64,000 nt of DNA from Candidatus Zhuqueibacterota bacterium. GTDB taxonomy: Bacteria > Zhuqueibacterota > Zhuqueibacteria > Zhuqueibacterales > Zhuqueibacteraceae. The stretch lies in assembly GCA_022616415.1 (NCBI GenBank), contig JAKEEU010000213.1, forward strand, positions 1-64,000, in the 5' to 3' direction. Under the pieces are notes generated by a model. It saw only the letters and a list, made by a program, of their open reading frames with translations, was not told the origin of the DNA and searched no databases. Within the stretch, counting starts at the first letter, position 1. Each line of letters begins with the position of its first letter. Positions 19,504-28,754 of this stretch are shown here, in pieces. The position numbers and the translations under genes are program-made.

Positions 19504-20931
19504 ATGTTATTCATCTTCAACGACCCGATGCTTCCGCATCGCGATACCGCGTTGGATGCGCATGCTATGGCGAACCAATTCGCCCGGCATTTGTCCGCCG
19601 TCTGTCCCAGCCTGGAATGGGAAGTGGTGCGTTGCGCCATTGAAAAAGTTTACTACCGGCAAGGCCACCATTGCGGGGTGCTTTATCGTGTGACGCTGCG
19701 CCACCCTGCGGGCTCGGAAGCTGATGAGTGGTTTTTTGGGCGCTTGTGTCCCGAGGGCAGGGGCTTTAATCAGCTCGAACGTGCGGTCAGCGCGGCCAAA
19801 CATTTTTACGTGGCGCATGATTTTTTGCGGTATCTGCCTCCCATTTCCTTCTGGCCCGATTTGAACATGATTGTTTGGGTTTTCCCGCAAGACCCCAAAA
19901 TAGCGGCTTTGCCGTATTTGGTTGATCCGGGTTTTGTCCGGCAACAGATCAAAACCAACCTGTCCCACTTGCGGGAGGCGCTCGGAAACGGGATAGATGG
20001 CGGATCGGAAGCCTGGTGGCATTGCACCGAAATACGTTATGATCGGGTCAAATATATGCCGGGCAAACGTTGTGTTTTGCGATTCCACATCAATATGGCA
20101 GGGCCTGCGGGCGAATCCCGGCAAGTAAACTTTTACAGCAAGAGCTATAATGATGCCTGGAGCCGCTACCACTTTGATATGTTAAAATCAGTTTATGAGC
20201 AATTGGCAGCTCGGGCGCCGATAGTCAACATTCCCAAACCGCTGCTGCATCTGGATGGCTTTAACACCTTTTGGCAGGAAGAATGGCCGGGGCAACCGCT
20301 GATCGAGGTGATGGAAGAGCAGAATTGGGAAGAGTTATTTCCGCGAATTGCCGAGGTCGTAGCGGCTATGCACCGCAGCCGGAGCAACGGCTTTCGTCCC
20401 GGTCCCGATCCGGACGAGGTCATGAATACGGCGGAAGAAGACGGGACGAAGTTTGCCTATATGCTGCCACAATATCAACGGTCCATCATGCCGGCGCTCG
20501 AGCGGTTGCGGAAGGAGAAGAGCGCCCTCGAGCTGCAGAATATCCCGGCGGCGCCGATTCACGGCGCCTGTCGCGTCGAGCAAATGTTGATGCGCGGGGC
20601 CGAATTGGCGTTGGTGGACTTTGACGCCGTGGCGATGGGTGATCCGCATTACGACGTTGCCGAGTTCATCGCTTCTTTGCAGTATCTCGAATTAAGCCGG
20701 GGCCTCTCCCGGCAGCGCCTCGCCAGGGCAGCCAAATTGTTTTATGAGAGCTATGCCGCGCTCGTGCCCTGGTCTTGCGACCGCCGGCGGATAGGGTGGT
20801 ATGCGCGCGCCTTTTTGATCAGCAAGATGTTTTCATCCATAAAAAATCTTGACTTTCAGGCTTTGCAACGGCTCGAGGTAGACGGACAAGAAATTATGGG
20901 CGGCTGGCTTGAAAGTATTATGCAAAATTAG
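19504..20931 (+). CDS. APH-fold protein with altered catalytic loop (HGA in place of HGD)
   Basis: VKYMPGKRCVLRFHI, FYSKSYN, APIHGACRVEQMLMRGAELALVDFDAVAMGDPHYDVAEF. Confidence 0.75.
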   Translation: MLFIFNDPMLPHRDTALDAHAMANQFARHLSAVCPSLEWEVVRCAIEKVYYRQGHHCGVLYRVTLRHPAGSEADEWFFGRLCPEGRGFNQLERAVSAAKHFYVAHDFLRYLPPISFWPDLNMIVWVFPQDPKIAALPYLVDPGFVRQQIKTNLSHLREALGNGIDGGSEAWWHCTEIRYDRVKYMPGKRCVLRFHINMAGPAGESRQVNFYSKSYNDAWSRYHFDMLKSVYEQLAARAPIVNIPKPLLHLDGFNTFWQEEWPGQPLIEVMEEQNWEELFPRIAEVVAAMHRSRSNGFRPGPDPDEVMNTAEEDGTKFAYMLPQYQRSIMPALERLRKEKSALELQNIPAAPIHGACRVEQMLMRGAELALVDFDAVAMGDPHYDVAEFIASLQYLELSRGLSRQRLARAAKLFYESYAALVPWSCDRRRIGWYARAFLISKMFSSIKNLDFQALQRLEVDGQEIMGGWLESIMQN

Positions 20932-20942
20932 CTGTTCAGATA

Positions 20943-21021
20943 ACCGTCCGGACGCTTCGTGATATGAGCAAACTCGTTGCACCAAACAACCGATATTTTC
21001 GCACAAAAGCGTCCGGACGGT
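20943..21021. repeat. 15-bp perfect inverted repeat separated by 49 nt
   Basis: ACCGTCCGGACGCTT (20943-20957) and AAGCGTCCGGACGGT (21007-21021). Confidence 0.85.
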
Positions 21022-21075
21022 GAATTGTTGCGTGCAAAATTAACATAACAGTAACCAGCTTAGGAGGAGTTACTC

Positions 21076-22452
21076 ATGAAGCTCTGTCTGCTGAAACATT
21101 CTTTGACTGGCATGTTGTTGATGGCGCCGCATGTTTTTGCCCAAGGTGTGCCTCCGGTCATTGTGGTGAACCCGAAGATGTCCACCTCGGCGGTCGTCGA
21201 TGACGCCGATGACCCGGCGATTTGGATTCATCCAACTGATCCTTCGAAGAGCATCATAATCGGAACCGACAAAGGCGATTTCCCCAATGGCGGCCTTTTT
21301 GTTTGGAACATGGATGGCACCTTGCGCCAACGCCTTAACATCGACCATCCAAACAATGTTGAGGTCAGATACGGTATGCGACTGCAGGCCGGCCTCGTTG
21401 ACATTGCCGTCGTCAGCATGCGTAATGACGACGAGATCCGTGTCTTCAAGATCGATCCTGTTTCGCGCCAGCTCTCGGACATTACCACGGCCGGCGGCAT
21501 CCCGGTGTTTTCCGAGCCATATGGAATTTGTCTTTACAAACGCCCGGCGGATGGGGCGATGTTTGCGATTGTCAGCAATAATGTCAGCGGCAATAAGAAG
21601 CTCTGGCAATTGCTGCTTGAAGACGACGGTACCGGCAAGGTGCGAGGCACAAAAGTCCGTGAATTTGGCAATATCACCGATGTGGTCGAAGGCTTGGTTG
21701 CCGATGACGAGCTTGGCTATCTCTATGCTTCCGAAGAAACCGTCGGCGTTCACAAGTTTTATGCCGATCCGGCTCGCGGTGATACGAGGTTGGCCTTGTT
21801 CGCCACCGGGGACGGTTTTGCCCGCGATCGTGAAGGCATCGCGATATACAAATGCAATGATGGCACCGGTTATCTGCTTGTTTCGAACCAGGGTGATACC
21901 AGCGTCAAAGTTTATCCGCGTGAAGGCGCCCCCGGCAATCCCCATCAGCACAACCTGATTACGACCATCAAGACGAATGGTGCGGTGGAAACCGATGGCC
22001 TGGATGTGACCAGCGTGCCCATCTCGGCGGATTTTCCTCATGGCTTTCTGATCAGCCACAACTCGATTGGAAGGAATTTTCGGCTTTATGACTGGGAAGA
22101 TATTGCGCAAACCTATCTGAAGAAGTGCCTTGGCTCGGTCGGAGTTGACGACAAACCGGTGAACCTGCCAACCGGATTTTCACTGGAACAGAATTATCCC
22201 AATCCCTTCAACGCGTCGACGAACATTGGCTTTCAGATACCTCATGGCGGGCAGGTGATATTCACGATCTATAACCTCGTCGGCCAGGAAATTCGCCATT
22301 TTGCCGCAACGCAGCATCCTGCTGCGGGCAGATATTCGGTATGGTGGGATGGGCTCGACGACGGAGGCCGATCGGCGCCGACCGGAATCTATTTCTATCG
22401 CATGGGTTTCGACAAACACGTTGCAATACGCCGAATGGTATTGTTGCGATGA
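21076..22452 (+). CDS. Secreted phytase-like beta-propeller protein with FlgD/Por-type C-terminal sorting domain
   Basis: VVDDADDPAIWIHPTDPSKSIIIGTDKG..., C-term SLEQNYPNPFNASTNIGFQIP...GRSAPTGIYFYRM. Confidence 0.82.
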   Translation: MKLCLLKHSLTGMLLMAPHVFAQGVPPVIVVNPKMSTSAVVDDADDPAIWIHPTDPSKSIIIGTDKGDFPNGGLFVWNMDGTLRQRLNIDHPNNVEVRYGMRLQAGLVDIAVVSMRNDDEIRVFKIDPVSRQLSDITTAGGIPVFSEPYGICLYKRPADGAMFAIVSNNVSGNKKLWQLLLEDDGTGKVRGTKVREFGNITDVVEGLVADDELGYLYASEETVGVHKFYADPARGDTRLALFATGDGFARDREGIAIYKCNDGTGYLLVSNQGDTSVKVYPREGAPGNPHQHNLITTIKTNGAVETDGLDVTSVPISADFPHGFLISHNSIGRNFRLYDWEDIAQTYLKKCLGSVGVDDKPVNLPTGFSLEQNYPNPFNASTNIGFQIPHGGQVIFTIYNLVGQEIRHFAATQHPAAGRYSVWWDGLDDGGRSAPTGIYFYRMGFDKHVAIRRMVLLR

Positions 22453-22461
22453 AAAGTAAAT

Positions 22462-22502
22462 CGTAAAACGTAATCCGTAAAACTTACGGATCACGTTTTA
22501 CG
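22462..22502. repeat. Intergenic hairpin of the CGTAAAACG/CGTTTTACG type
   Basis: CGTAAAACGTAATCCGTAA aac TTACGGATCACGTTTTACG (19-bp arms, one mismatch). Confidence 0.88.
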
Positions 22503-22534
22503 CATCACGCATAACGTTTTACGCCTTATTAACC

Positions 22535-23899
22535 ATGAACATCGCCTACATCAGCGCTGATTTTGGCGTGCCGATTTTTGGCTACAAGGGCGCCTCCGTC
22601 CATGTACGCGAGATGGTGGCCGCTCTCCGGCAAGCCGGCCATGCGGTTTGGGTGATATCGCCGGCGATCGAGGAAAGGGAGATGGAGAGACTGGGTGAGC
22701 GGGTGAAGGGGAGGGAGGGAGAGTGGGTGAAAGGGAGAATTTCTCCCCATCTCCCTCTCTCCCACTCCTCCTCTCTCCGCGTCTCCCATGCTATCAGAGA
22801 AGAGGCGCAGGTAGCTTTTTTCCCCGTGCATCCGTCGCAGGAACGGCACTGCCAGCTCTTCAAAGCGCTCGACGATCTTGACAAGTTTTTAGGCAAAAAG
22901 ACGCGTCTCGCGCCGGAGCTGCGCAATTTGTCTTACAACTTGGCGCTGTACGAGCGGGCGCGGGATTATCTCCTGCTGTGCAATGTGGATTTTATTTACG
23001 AGCGTTACTCGCTGTTCGGTTTTGCCGGCATCCGTCTGGCTCGCGAGCTCGAGGTGCCGCACATTTTGGAGGTGAATGCGCCGCTGGCGTACGAGCAGGA
23101 AAAAATGCGCGGGCTGGAGACGAAAGAGCTCGCGCGCGAGACGGAGCGCCGCATTTTTTGTGAAAGCGATCGGGTGATTGCCGTCTCCGGGCGTTTGCAG
23201 GAATATGCGGTTTCACGTGGCGTGCCGGAATCGCGGATTCACGTTCTGCCGAACGCCGTGGATCCGCAGCGCTTTGCCCCGCTTCGTCCCGCTGCGCAGC
23301 AGCGGGACAAAACGGTGCGGGCACAATATCAGCTCGAGGACAAACACGTCATCGGCTTTGTTGGCAGCCTCAAGCCCTGGCATGGAACCGAGACTTTGTT
23401 CGAGGCTTTCCGGCGGCTGCATGCGACCGCCGCGAACACTCATTTGCTGATCGTCGGCGACGGGCCAGGACGGGAGGAATTGGAAAAATATGCGCACACG
23501 CACGCCCTCGACGGCGCCGTCACCTTTACCGGAAATGTTTCTTACGACGACATTCCGCAATATCTTGCGGCCATGGATATTGCGGTGGCGCCCTACGTGG
23601 CCAACGAAAATTTTTACTATTCGCCGATCAAGATATTCGAATATATGGCCATGGGCAAGCCGGTGGTCGCCGGAAGCATCGGTCAGGTGGAAGAAGTGAT
23701 TGCGGACGGCGAAACCGGCTTGCTTTTTGAACCTGGAAACATCGGCCAGCTCGCGGCAGCGCTCGCGAAGCTCGTCGAAGATTCGCAGCTTTGCCGCCGC
23801 CTCGGTGAAAAAGCCAGAACGTGGGTTCTGCAAGAGCGAACCTGGGAAAATAATGCCCGGCGGGTTATTGCAATAGCCAATGAATTGATGGAAACATGA
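22535..23899 (+). CDS. Glycosyltransferase family 4-like
   Basis: NVDFIYERYSLFGFAG, VGSLKPWHGTETL, PIKIFEYMAMGKPVVAG. Confidence 0.88.
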   Translation: MNIAYISADFGVPIFGYKGASVHVREMVAALRQAGHAVWVISPAIEEREMERLGERVKGREGEWVKGRISPHLPLSHSSSLRVSHAIREEAQVAFFPVHPSQERHCQLFKALDDLDKFLGKKTRLAPELRNLSYNLALYERARDYLLLCNVDFIYERYSLFGFAGIRLARELEVPHILEVNAPLAYEQEKMRGLETKELARETERRIFCESDRVIAVSGRLQEYAVSRGVPESRIHVLPNAVDPQRFAPLRPAAQQRDKTVRAQYQLEDKHVIGFVGSLKPWHGTETLFEAFRRLHATAANTHLLIVGDGPGREELEKYAHTHALDGAVTFTGNVSYDDIPQYLAAMDIAVAPYVANENFYYSPIKIFEYMAMGKPVVAGSIGQVEEVIADGETGLLFEPGNIGQLAAALAKLVEDSQLCRRLGEKARTWVLQERTWENNARRVIAIANELMET

Positions 23900-24369
23900 C
23901 CATTCTCTCAACTGAAAAAGTTTTGCAACAGCCACGCGCTTTGTTGTGGCGTATGGCCTCGCAGTTTGAGCAGGCGCCGCAATGGTTTGAGGGCGTGAAA
24001 AAAACCGAGAGCGTTTCCGGCCAGGTTGCCAATCTCGGCGGCGTATGGCGAGCGAACTTGGATTGGGGCGGCTTGCATCAAATTATCGATTTTGAGATCA
24101 CCGAATGGCTGGAAGGCGAACGCTTCGGGTTGCGGCCTCTCAATATGTCAATCGTCGAGGGCGACACCGAGCTTTATCAAATCGTTTTCAATTTCAAAGG
24201 ACTTGCTGAGGACCAGACGCAAGTCACCGTTCAATGCGACTATGAGCCGCGCCAACGGCTGGCGAAAATCAAAAACCTCTTGTTTCTGCGCCGCCGCTAT
24301 TTGCAGCGTTTGGAAGCGAGTCTTGCTGCGCTCGAACGCGTTGCGGGTGAACAAGCAGCGTCAAGCTGA
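23896..24369 (+). CDS. SRPBCC-fold (polyketide cyclase/START-like) protein
   Basis: STEKVLQQPRALLWRMASQFEQAPQWFEGVKKTE...; 4-nt overlap with upstream GT. Confidence 0.6.
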   Translation: MTILSTEKVLQQPRALLWRMASQFEQAPQWFEGVKKTESVSGQVANLGGVWRANLDWGGLHQIIDFEITEWLEGERFGLRPLNMSIVEGDTELYQIVFNFKGLAEDQTQVTVQCDYEPRQRLAKIKNLLFLRRRYLQRLEASLAALERVAGEQAASS

Positions 24370-24389
24370 TCAAATAAACAGAATTTAGC

Positions 24390-25574
24390 ATGAAATTAAA
24401 AACCTGCATTATCACGAACCAGTATCCACCACAAGTCGGCGGAGTCGGGCATTCGGCGCGCCGAGTTGCCAATATGTTGGCAATGCATGGGCTTTCGGTG
24501 CACGTTGTCGCTTTTCAGAAACACCCTGAGCCTTTGCCCTTTGACGAAAGTTTTTCGAGCACACGGGAAGGCGAAGTGTTGGTGCACCGGGTCAAAGTCT
24601 ATCATCCAAGCCGGAATAATAATAATAATGAAGCGCCACTTTCCGAAGCTGAAATTTTGACGCGTTATAACCGCGAGATGTTTCAAGCGCTCGAGTATTT
24701 TCAGCGGCGCCATCAATACGACGTGTTGCACGGCTTTTTTCTTTATCCGGCGGGTTTTATTGCCGGGCAGGTCGGACAACTGCATCGCGTTAGAACGATC
24801 ATTTCGATTCGCGGCAACGACATCGGCAAGTATGCTTTCGATCCGCTCCGCCTGCCGTTTATCCGCGCCGCGCTCGAGAATGCCGATTACGTGACTTCAG
24901 TCGCGGCCAACTTGCTTGAATTTGCCGACCGCGCCATCACGCCCATTTCCGGGCTGTCAAAAACGATTCTTAATTCCGTCGATCTCATGCGGCTGCAACC
25001 CCAATCCAGGCCCGCACTGAATCTGCGCGGAACGGTGGTCGGCACCGCCGGCTTGTTTCGGTATAAAAAGGGATTGCTCTATCTTTTCAAAGCGCTGGCA
25101 AGCATGAATGGCCGCCGGGATTACACCGTTTTGTTGGCCGGAGATTTTTTTAAAGAAGAAGACCGGCAGCCGCATTTGCAATACGTGAAAGATTGCGGCT
25201 TAAGCGATCGCACGATCATCGCCGAAAAGATACCTCCCGATCGCATGGCCGATTACCTCCAGCTCTTCGACATCCTGGTATTTCCCTCCCTGTTTTCCGA
25301 AGGCTGTCCGCTTTCCCTGCTTGAAGGGATGGCGATGCGAAAAGCGGTGATCGCCAGCCGCACCGGGGCGATTCCGGAAATTATTCGCGACCGCGAAAAT
25401 GGATTGCTGGTCAACCCGGGCTCGGCGGAGGAAATCGCCGGCGCCATTATGGAATTAATTGAAAATCCCGCATTGCGAAAACGCCTGGGCGAAAATGCCG
25501 TTCAAACGGCAAGTGCGATGACGCCCGCACGCGAGTTTCGTGAATGGATGGATGCTTACAAAGCGGTATTGTAA
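24390..25574 (+). CDS. Glycosyltransferase family 4-like
   Basis: TNQYPPQVGGVGHSARRVANML, SLFSEGCPLSLLEGMAMRKAVIASRTGAIPEII. Confidence 0.88.
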   Translation: MKLKTCIITNQYPPQVGGVGHSARRVANMLAMHGLSVHVVAFQKHPEPLPFDESFSSTREGEVLVHRVKVYHPSRNNNNNEAPLSEAEILTRYNREMFQALEYFQRRHQYDVLHGFFLYPAGFIAGQVGQLHRVRTIISIRGNDIGKYAFDPLRLPFIRAALENADYVTSVAANLLEFADRAITPISGLSKTILNSVDLMRLQPQSRPALNLRGTVVGTAGLFRYKKGLLYLFKALASMNGRRDYTVLLAGDFFKEEDRQPHLQYVKDCGLSDRTIIAEKIPPDRMADYLQLFDILVFPSLFSEGCPLSLLEGMAMRKAVIASRTGAIPEIIRDRENGLLVNPGSAEEIAGAIMELIENPALRKRLGENAVQTASAMTPAREFREWMDAYKAVL

Positions 25575-25591
25575 TAGGGAGAAAATGCTCA

Positions 25592-26479
25592 ATGCGCAAT
25601 CGAAGCGATTTACAATCAGTCCGGCGGTACTTGGACGCGATCAATGGCTACACGCCGCTTTCCGCAAAAGAGGAGATCAATCTGGCGCAGCGGATCCGCA
25701 AGGGCGATGCGCAAGCGCTTGAAAAGCTGGTCACGGCCAACCTGCGTTTCGTCGTGACCATTGCCAACAGATATCAAGGATTCGGCTTGCCGCTGCAAGA
25801 TCTCATCAGTGAAGGCAATCTCGGCTTGATCAAGGCGGCGCAGAAATTCGATCCCTCGCGCGGATTTAAATTCGTCTCTTATGCCGTTTGGTGGATACGG
25901 CAAGCCATCATGATGGCATTGGGAGAACACGGCCGGATCGTGCGCTTGCCCTTGAATCGCCTCAACACGATGAGAAAAATCGAGCGCACGGCCGACGCCT
26001 TGAAGCAATCATTGAAACGCGAGCCGAGCATTGAAGAGATTGCCCGGGATGCGGAAATAACGATGTCCGAGGCTTTGAATGCCCTCATGGCCTCCACCCA
26101 TGACGTTTCGCTTGATGCGCCATGCCGCGATGATGAAAACCTCAGCTTGCTCAACCTGCTTGAAAGCGACCAGCACGCCTCACCCGATGCCTCGCTGCTT
26201 GAAGAGTCGCAGCAGGACGAGATTGGCCGATTGATTTCCGCTTTGACGCCTCGCGAAGCCGAAGTTGTCGGCATGTATTTCGGGCTTGATGGCAACACGC
26301 CGCTCACGCTGGAACAGATCGGCGAGCGCTTGCAGTTGACCCGGGAACGGGTGCGCCAGATCAAGGAGCAAGCGCTGCGGCGTTTGCGCCGGCGGGCGTC
26401 CTGGGAAATGGTGCAAAAATATCGTAACCGTTCGCGAGATTATGAAAATGCGCAATTTTTCACTGCCGCGGAGGCTTAG
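25592..26479 (+). CDS. RNA polymerase sigma-70 family factor (RpoD-like, lacking region 1.1)
   Basis: NLRFVVTIANRYQGFGLPLQDLISEGNLGLIKAAQKFDPSRGFKFVSYAVWWIRQAI; C-term LTRERVRQIKEQALRRLRR. Confidence 0.93.
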   Translation: MRNRSDLQSVRRYLDAINGYTPLSAKEEINLAQRIRKGDAQALEKLVTANLRFVVTIANRYQGFGLPLQDLISEGNLGLIKAAQKFDPSRGFKFVSYAVWWIRQAIMMALGEHGRIVRLPLNRLNTMRKIERTADALKQSLKREPSIEEIARDAEITMSEALNALMASTHDVSLDAPCRDDENLSLLNLLESDQHASPDASLLEESQQDEIGRLISALTPREAEVVGMYFGLDGNTPLTLEQIGERLQLTRERVRQIKEQALRRLRRRASWEMVQKYRNRSRDYENAQFFTAAEA

Positions 26480-28754
26480 TCCCCGGCGGCTAAAGGAAAA
26501 TCTGCCGCGGTCTCCGTTGGGTAAGATGCTCAAGAAGCGGCGGAATGCGATCGGCATGGCGATGATCTTTCTGGGCCTGATCATCGTTCCGAGCGGGTTG
26601 TTGGGATATTTCAGTTGGCGTGCGCTTGAGAGCGAAAAGTTGCTCTCGCGCGAACGCTTGCAGGAGAGCTATCGCCAATTTGCCCGTCTCGCCGGCCGCG
26701 AGATTGACGAAGAGCTTGAAAAAGTGGAAAAGCGTGCGGTTGCCGCGGTGAAAGAGATTCGCCAGAAGAACAAGCCGGGTCGCACCGTCAAGGATTTGGA
26801 TGAACTTGTTGAGAGCGAGCCGCTCATTGCTGCGGGTTTTTTGCTCGCGGCTCCGGGAAAGGTGGTCTATCCCCCGGATCTCAGTTTGCACGAAGAGAGC
26901 GCTTCATCTGCGCCGGGGGGAAACGAATCCTATTTCCGCGAGCATGAAATATTCAACCAACTGGTAGAGCATGGCGAGAAGCACGAATATCGCGCCTATG
27001 ATTTGAACGTCGCCATTGCCTGCTACAGCGAGATCTTGTCAAAAGTTTCCAACCCGCAGTTGCGTGCCATCGCTGCAAGTTACATCGGCCGGGCCTTGCA
27101 GAAAAAAGGCGATTGGGCCGCGGCTTTGACGGCGTTTCAGAATTTGCTGGCCAACCATCCGGAGAGGCGCGACCTGAATGGCATGGACTTGCGGTTTTTG
27201 GCGCAATATCAAATTGCCGTTTGCCTTGAAAACCTGGAGCGCGATCAGGAGGCCATCGCAGCGCTTTTGCGCTTACATCGGGATTTGTTGGAGCGCAGTG
27301 ATGCGATCAGCACCGAGCAATACGCCTATTTTCTGGAGTTGATTCAAGCTTTGGCGCCGCGGCTTCTCTCCTCTCCGGAGTTGACAGGCCGCGCCGATTA
27401 CCAGGTCCGGTTTAATGCGCTGGCAGAGCAAAATAAAAAGCGCATCAGCCAAAAATATTTTCTGCAGCTTTTAGACCAGAAGTTGAACGAAATGGTGTTC
27501 AAGCGGAAGCATTACAAGCCTAAGTTTCGCTATGTTTCAGACGAGGCGGACGGCGAGCCTTATTTGCTGGCGTATCAATCTTTGCCGGACCCGAGCGGCA
27601 TTTACGTTACCGGCCTGTTGGGGTTGCAGATCGATCTGGCACAGCTCCGGCAACAACTGTTTCCGGCGATTCTGCGCCATTTAAAATTCAGCGAGCAGGT
27701 GACCCTGGCGATTCTCAGCAAAAAAGGCGATTATGTCATCGGCACCGCAAGACCGGCCGAGCAGCCCATCGCCGCACAGGCCCTGGCCGAGCCTTTTGAT
27801 TTTTGGCAGGTGGCGGTTTACCTCAGTGATGCCCAAACCCGGTCTCGGCGGATGGATTTTCGCGCCACGCTTGGACTCTGGCTGATTTCTCTTTTGCTGG
27901 TGAGCATTTTGTCGGGTGCGTACCTTTTCATTCGGCGCGCGCGCCGCGAGGCTTATCTCTCGCAAATGAAATCGACGTTCGTATCCAACGTCTCGCACGA
28001 ATTGCGCACGCCGTTGGCCTCGATCAAGATGCTGGCGGAGCTGATGGAAATGCAACTGCGGGGGCGTCTCGCTTATCCTTTGGAGAATTGCCAGGAAAAA
28101 ACGGAACAATACTTGAGCGTCATTCGCCGGGAGTCCGACCGGCTGGGCCGCCTGATTGAGAACGTGTTGGATTTCTCAAAGATCGAACGTGGCTTCAAGC
28201 AGTACAATTTTGAATATGAAGATCCGGCGGTGGTGTTGCGCCTGGCGGTTGAATCCTTTCGTCCCCACGCCGAAGCCAACAACTTTTTGTTGAGTGTGGA
28301 GATCGCAGAAGGCCTGCCCGAAGTGCGCATGGATGCGGATGCCATTTCGCAGGTGATGCTGAATTTGCTGAGCAACGCCGTAAAATACAGCGACGAGGTG
28401 AAGAAAATTCGCGTGCGGGCTTATCCCGCTTCGCGGGACGCCCTGATCGTTGTCGAAATCGCCGATCGCGGCATCGGCATTGACGCCGCAGAGATTTCCA
28501 AAATTTTTCAGGACTTTTATCGCGTCGATCAACGCTTGAGCTCGCAGAAACAAGGCGGAATAGGATTGGGGCTGACGCTGGTGCGGCATATCGTCCGGGC
28601 GCACGGCGGCGAGGTCAGTGTGCGCAGCGAAGTGGGGAGAGGCTCAACTTTTATTTTTACGCTGCCGATTTCGCCTGTTCACGTGACCACGCCGGCAAAC
28701 GGCGAAACCAAGAACGCAGCGCGAATCGATCTTTACGTCGAGGCCGAACCATGA
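26442..28754 (+). CDS. Membrane sensor histidine kinase
   Basis: VSNVSHELRTPLASIKML, NLLSNAVKYSD, GGIGLGLTLVRHIVRAHGG. Confidence 0.92.
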   Translation: MKMRNFSLPRRLSPRRLKENLPRSPLGKMLKKRRNAIGMAMIFLGLIIVPSGLLGYFSWRALESEKLLSRERLQESYRQFARLAGREIDEELEKVEKRAVAAVKEIRQKNKPGRTVKDLDELVESEPLIAAGFLLAAPGKVVYPPDLSLHEESASSAPGGNESYFREHEIFNQLVEHGEKHEYRAYDLNVAIACYSEILSKVSNPQLRAIAASYIGRALQKKGDWAAALTAFQNLLANHPERRDLNGMDLRFLAQYQIAVCLENLERDQEAIAALLRLHRDLLERSDAISTEQYAYFLELIQALAPRLLSSPELTGRADYQVRFNALAEQNKKRISQKYFLQLLDQKLNEMVFKRKHYKPKFRYVSDEADGEPYLLAYQSLPDPSGIYVTGLLGLQIDLAQLRQQLFPAILRHLKFSEQVTLAILSKKGDYVIGTARPAEQPIAAQALAEPFDFWQVAVYLSDAQTRSRRMDFRATLGLWLISLLLVSILSGAYLFIRRARREAYLSQMKSTFVSNVSHELRTPLASIKMLAELMEMQLRGRLAYPLENCQEKTEQYLSVIRRESDRLGRLIENVLDFSKIERGFKQYNFEYEDPAVVLRLAVESFRPHAEANNFLLSVEIAEGLPEVRMDADAISQVMLNLLSNAVKYSDEVKKIRVRAYPASRDALIVVEIADRGIGIDAAEISKIFQDFYRVDQRLSSQKQGGIGLGLTLVRHIVRAHGGEVSVRSEVGRGSTFIFTLPISPVHVTTPANGETKNAARIDLYVEAEP

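Noticed and set aside
21070-22110. 346-aa minus ORF opposite the phytase-like gene
   Set aside because: Antisense of a well supported secreted propeller; no independent motif.
24615-24635. Microsatellite aataataataataat in a GT4 gene
   Set aside because: Short in-frame Asn run; too small to claim phase variation.
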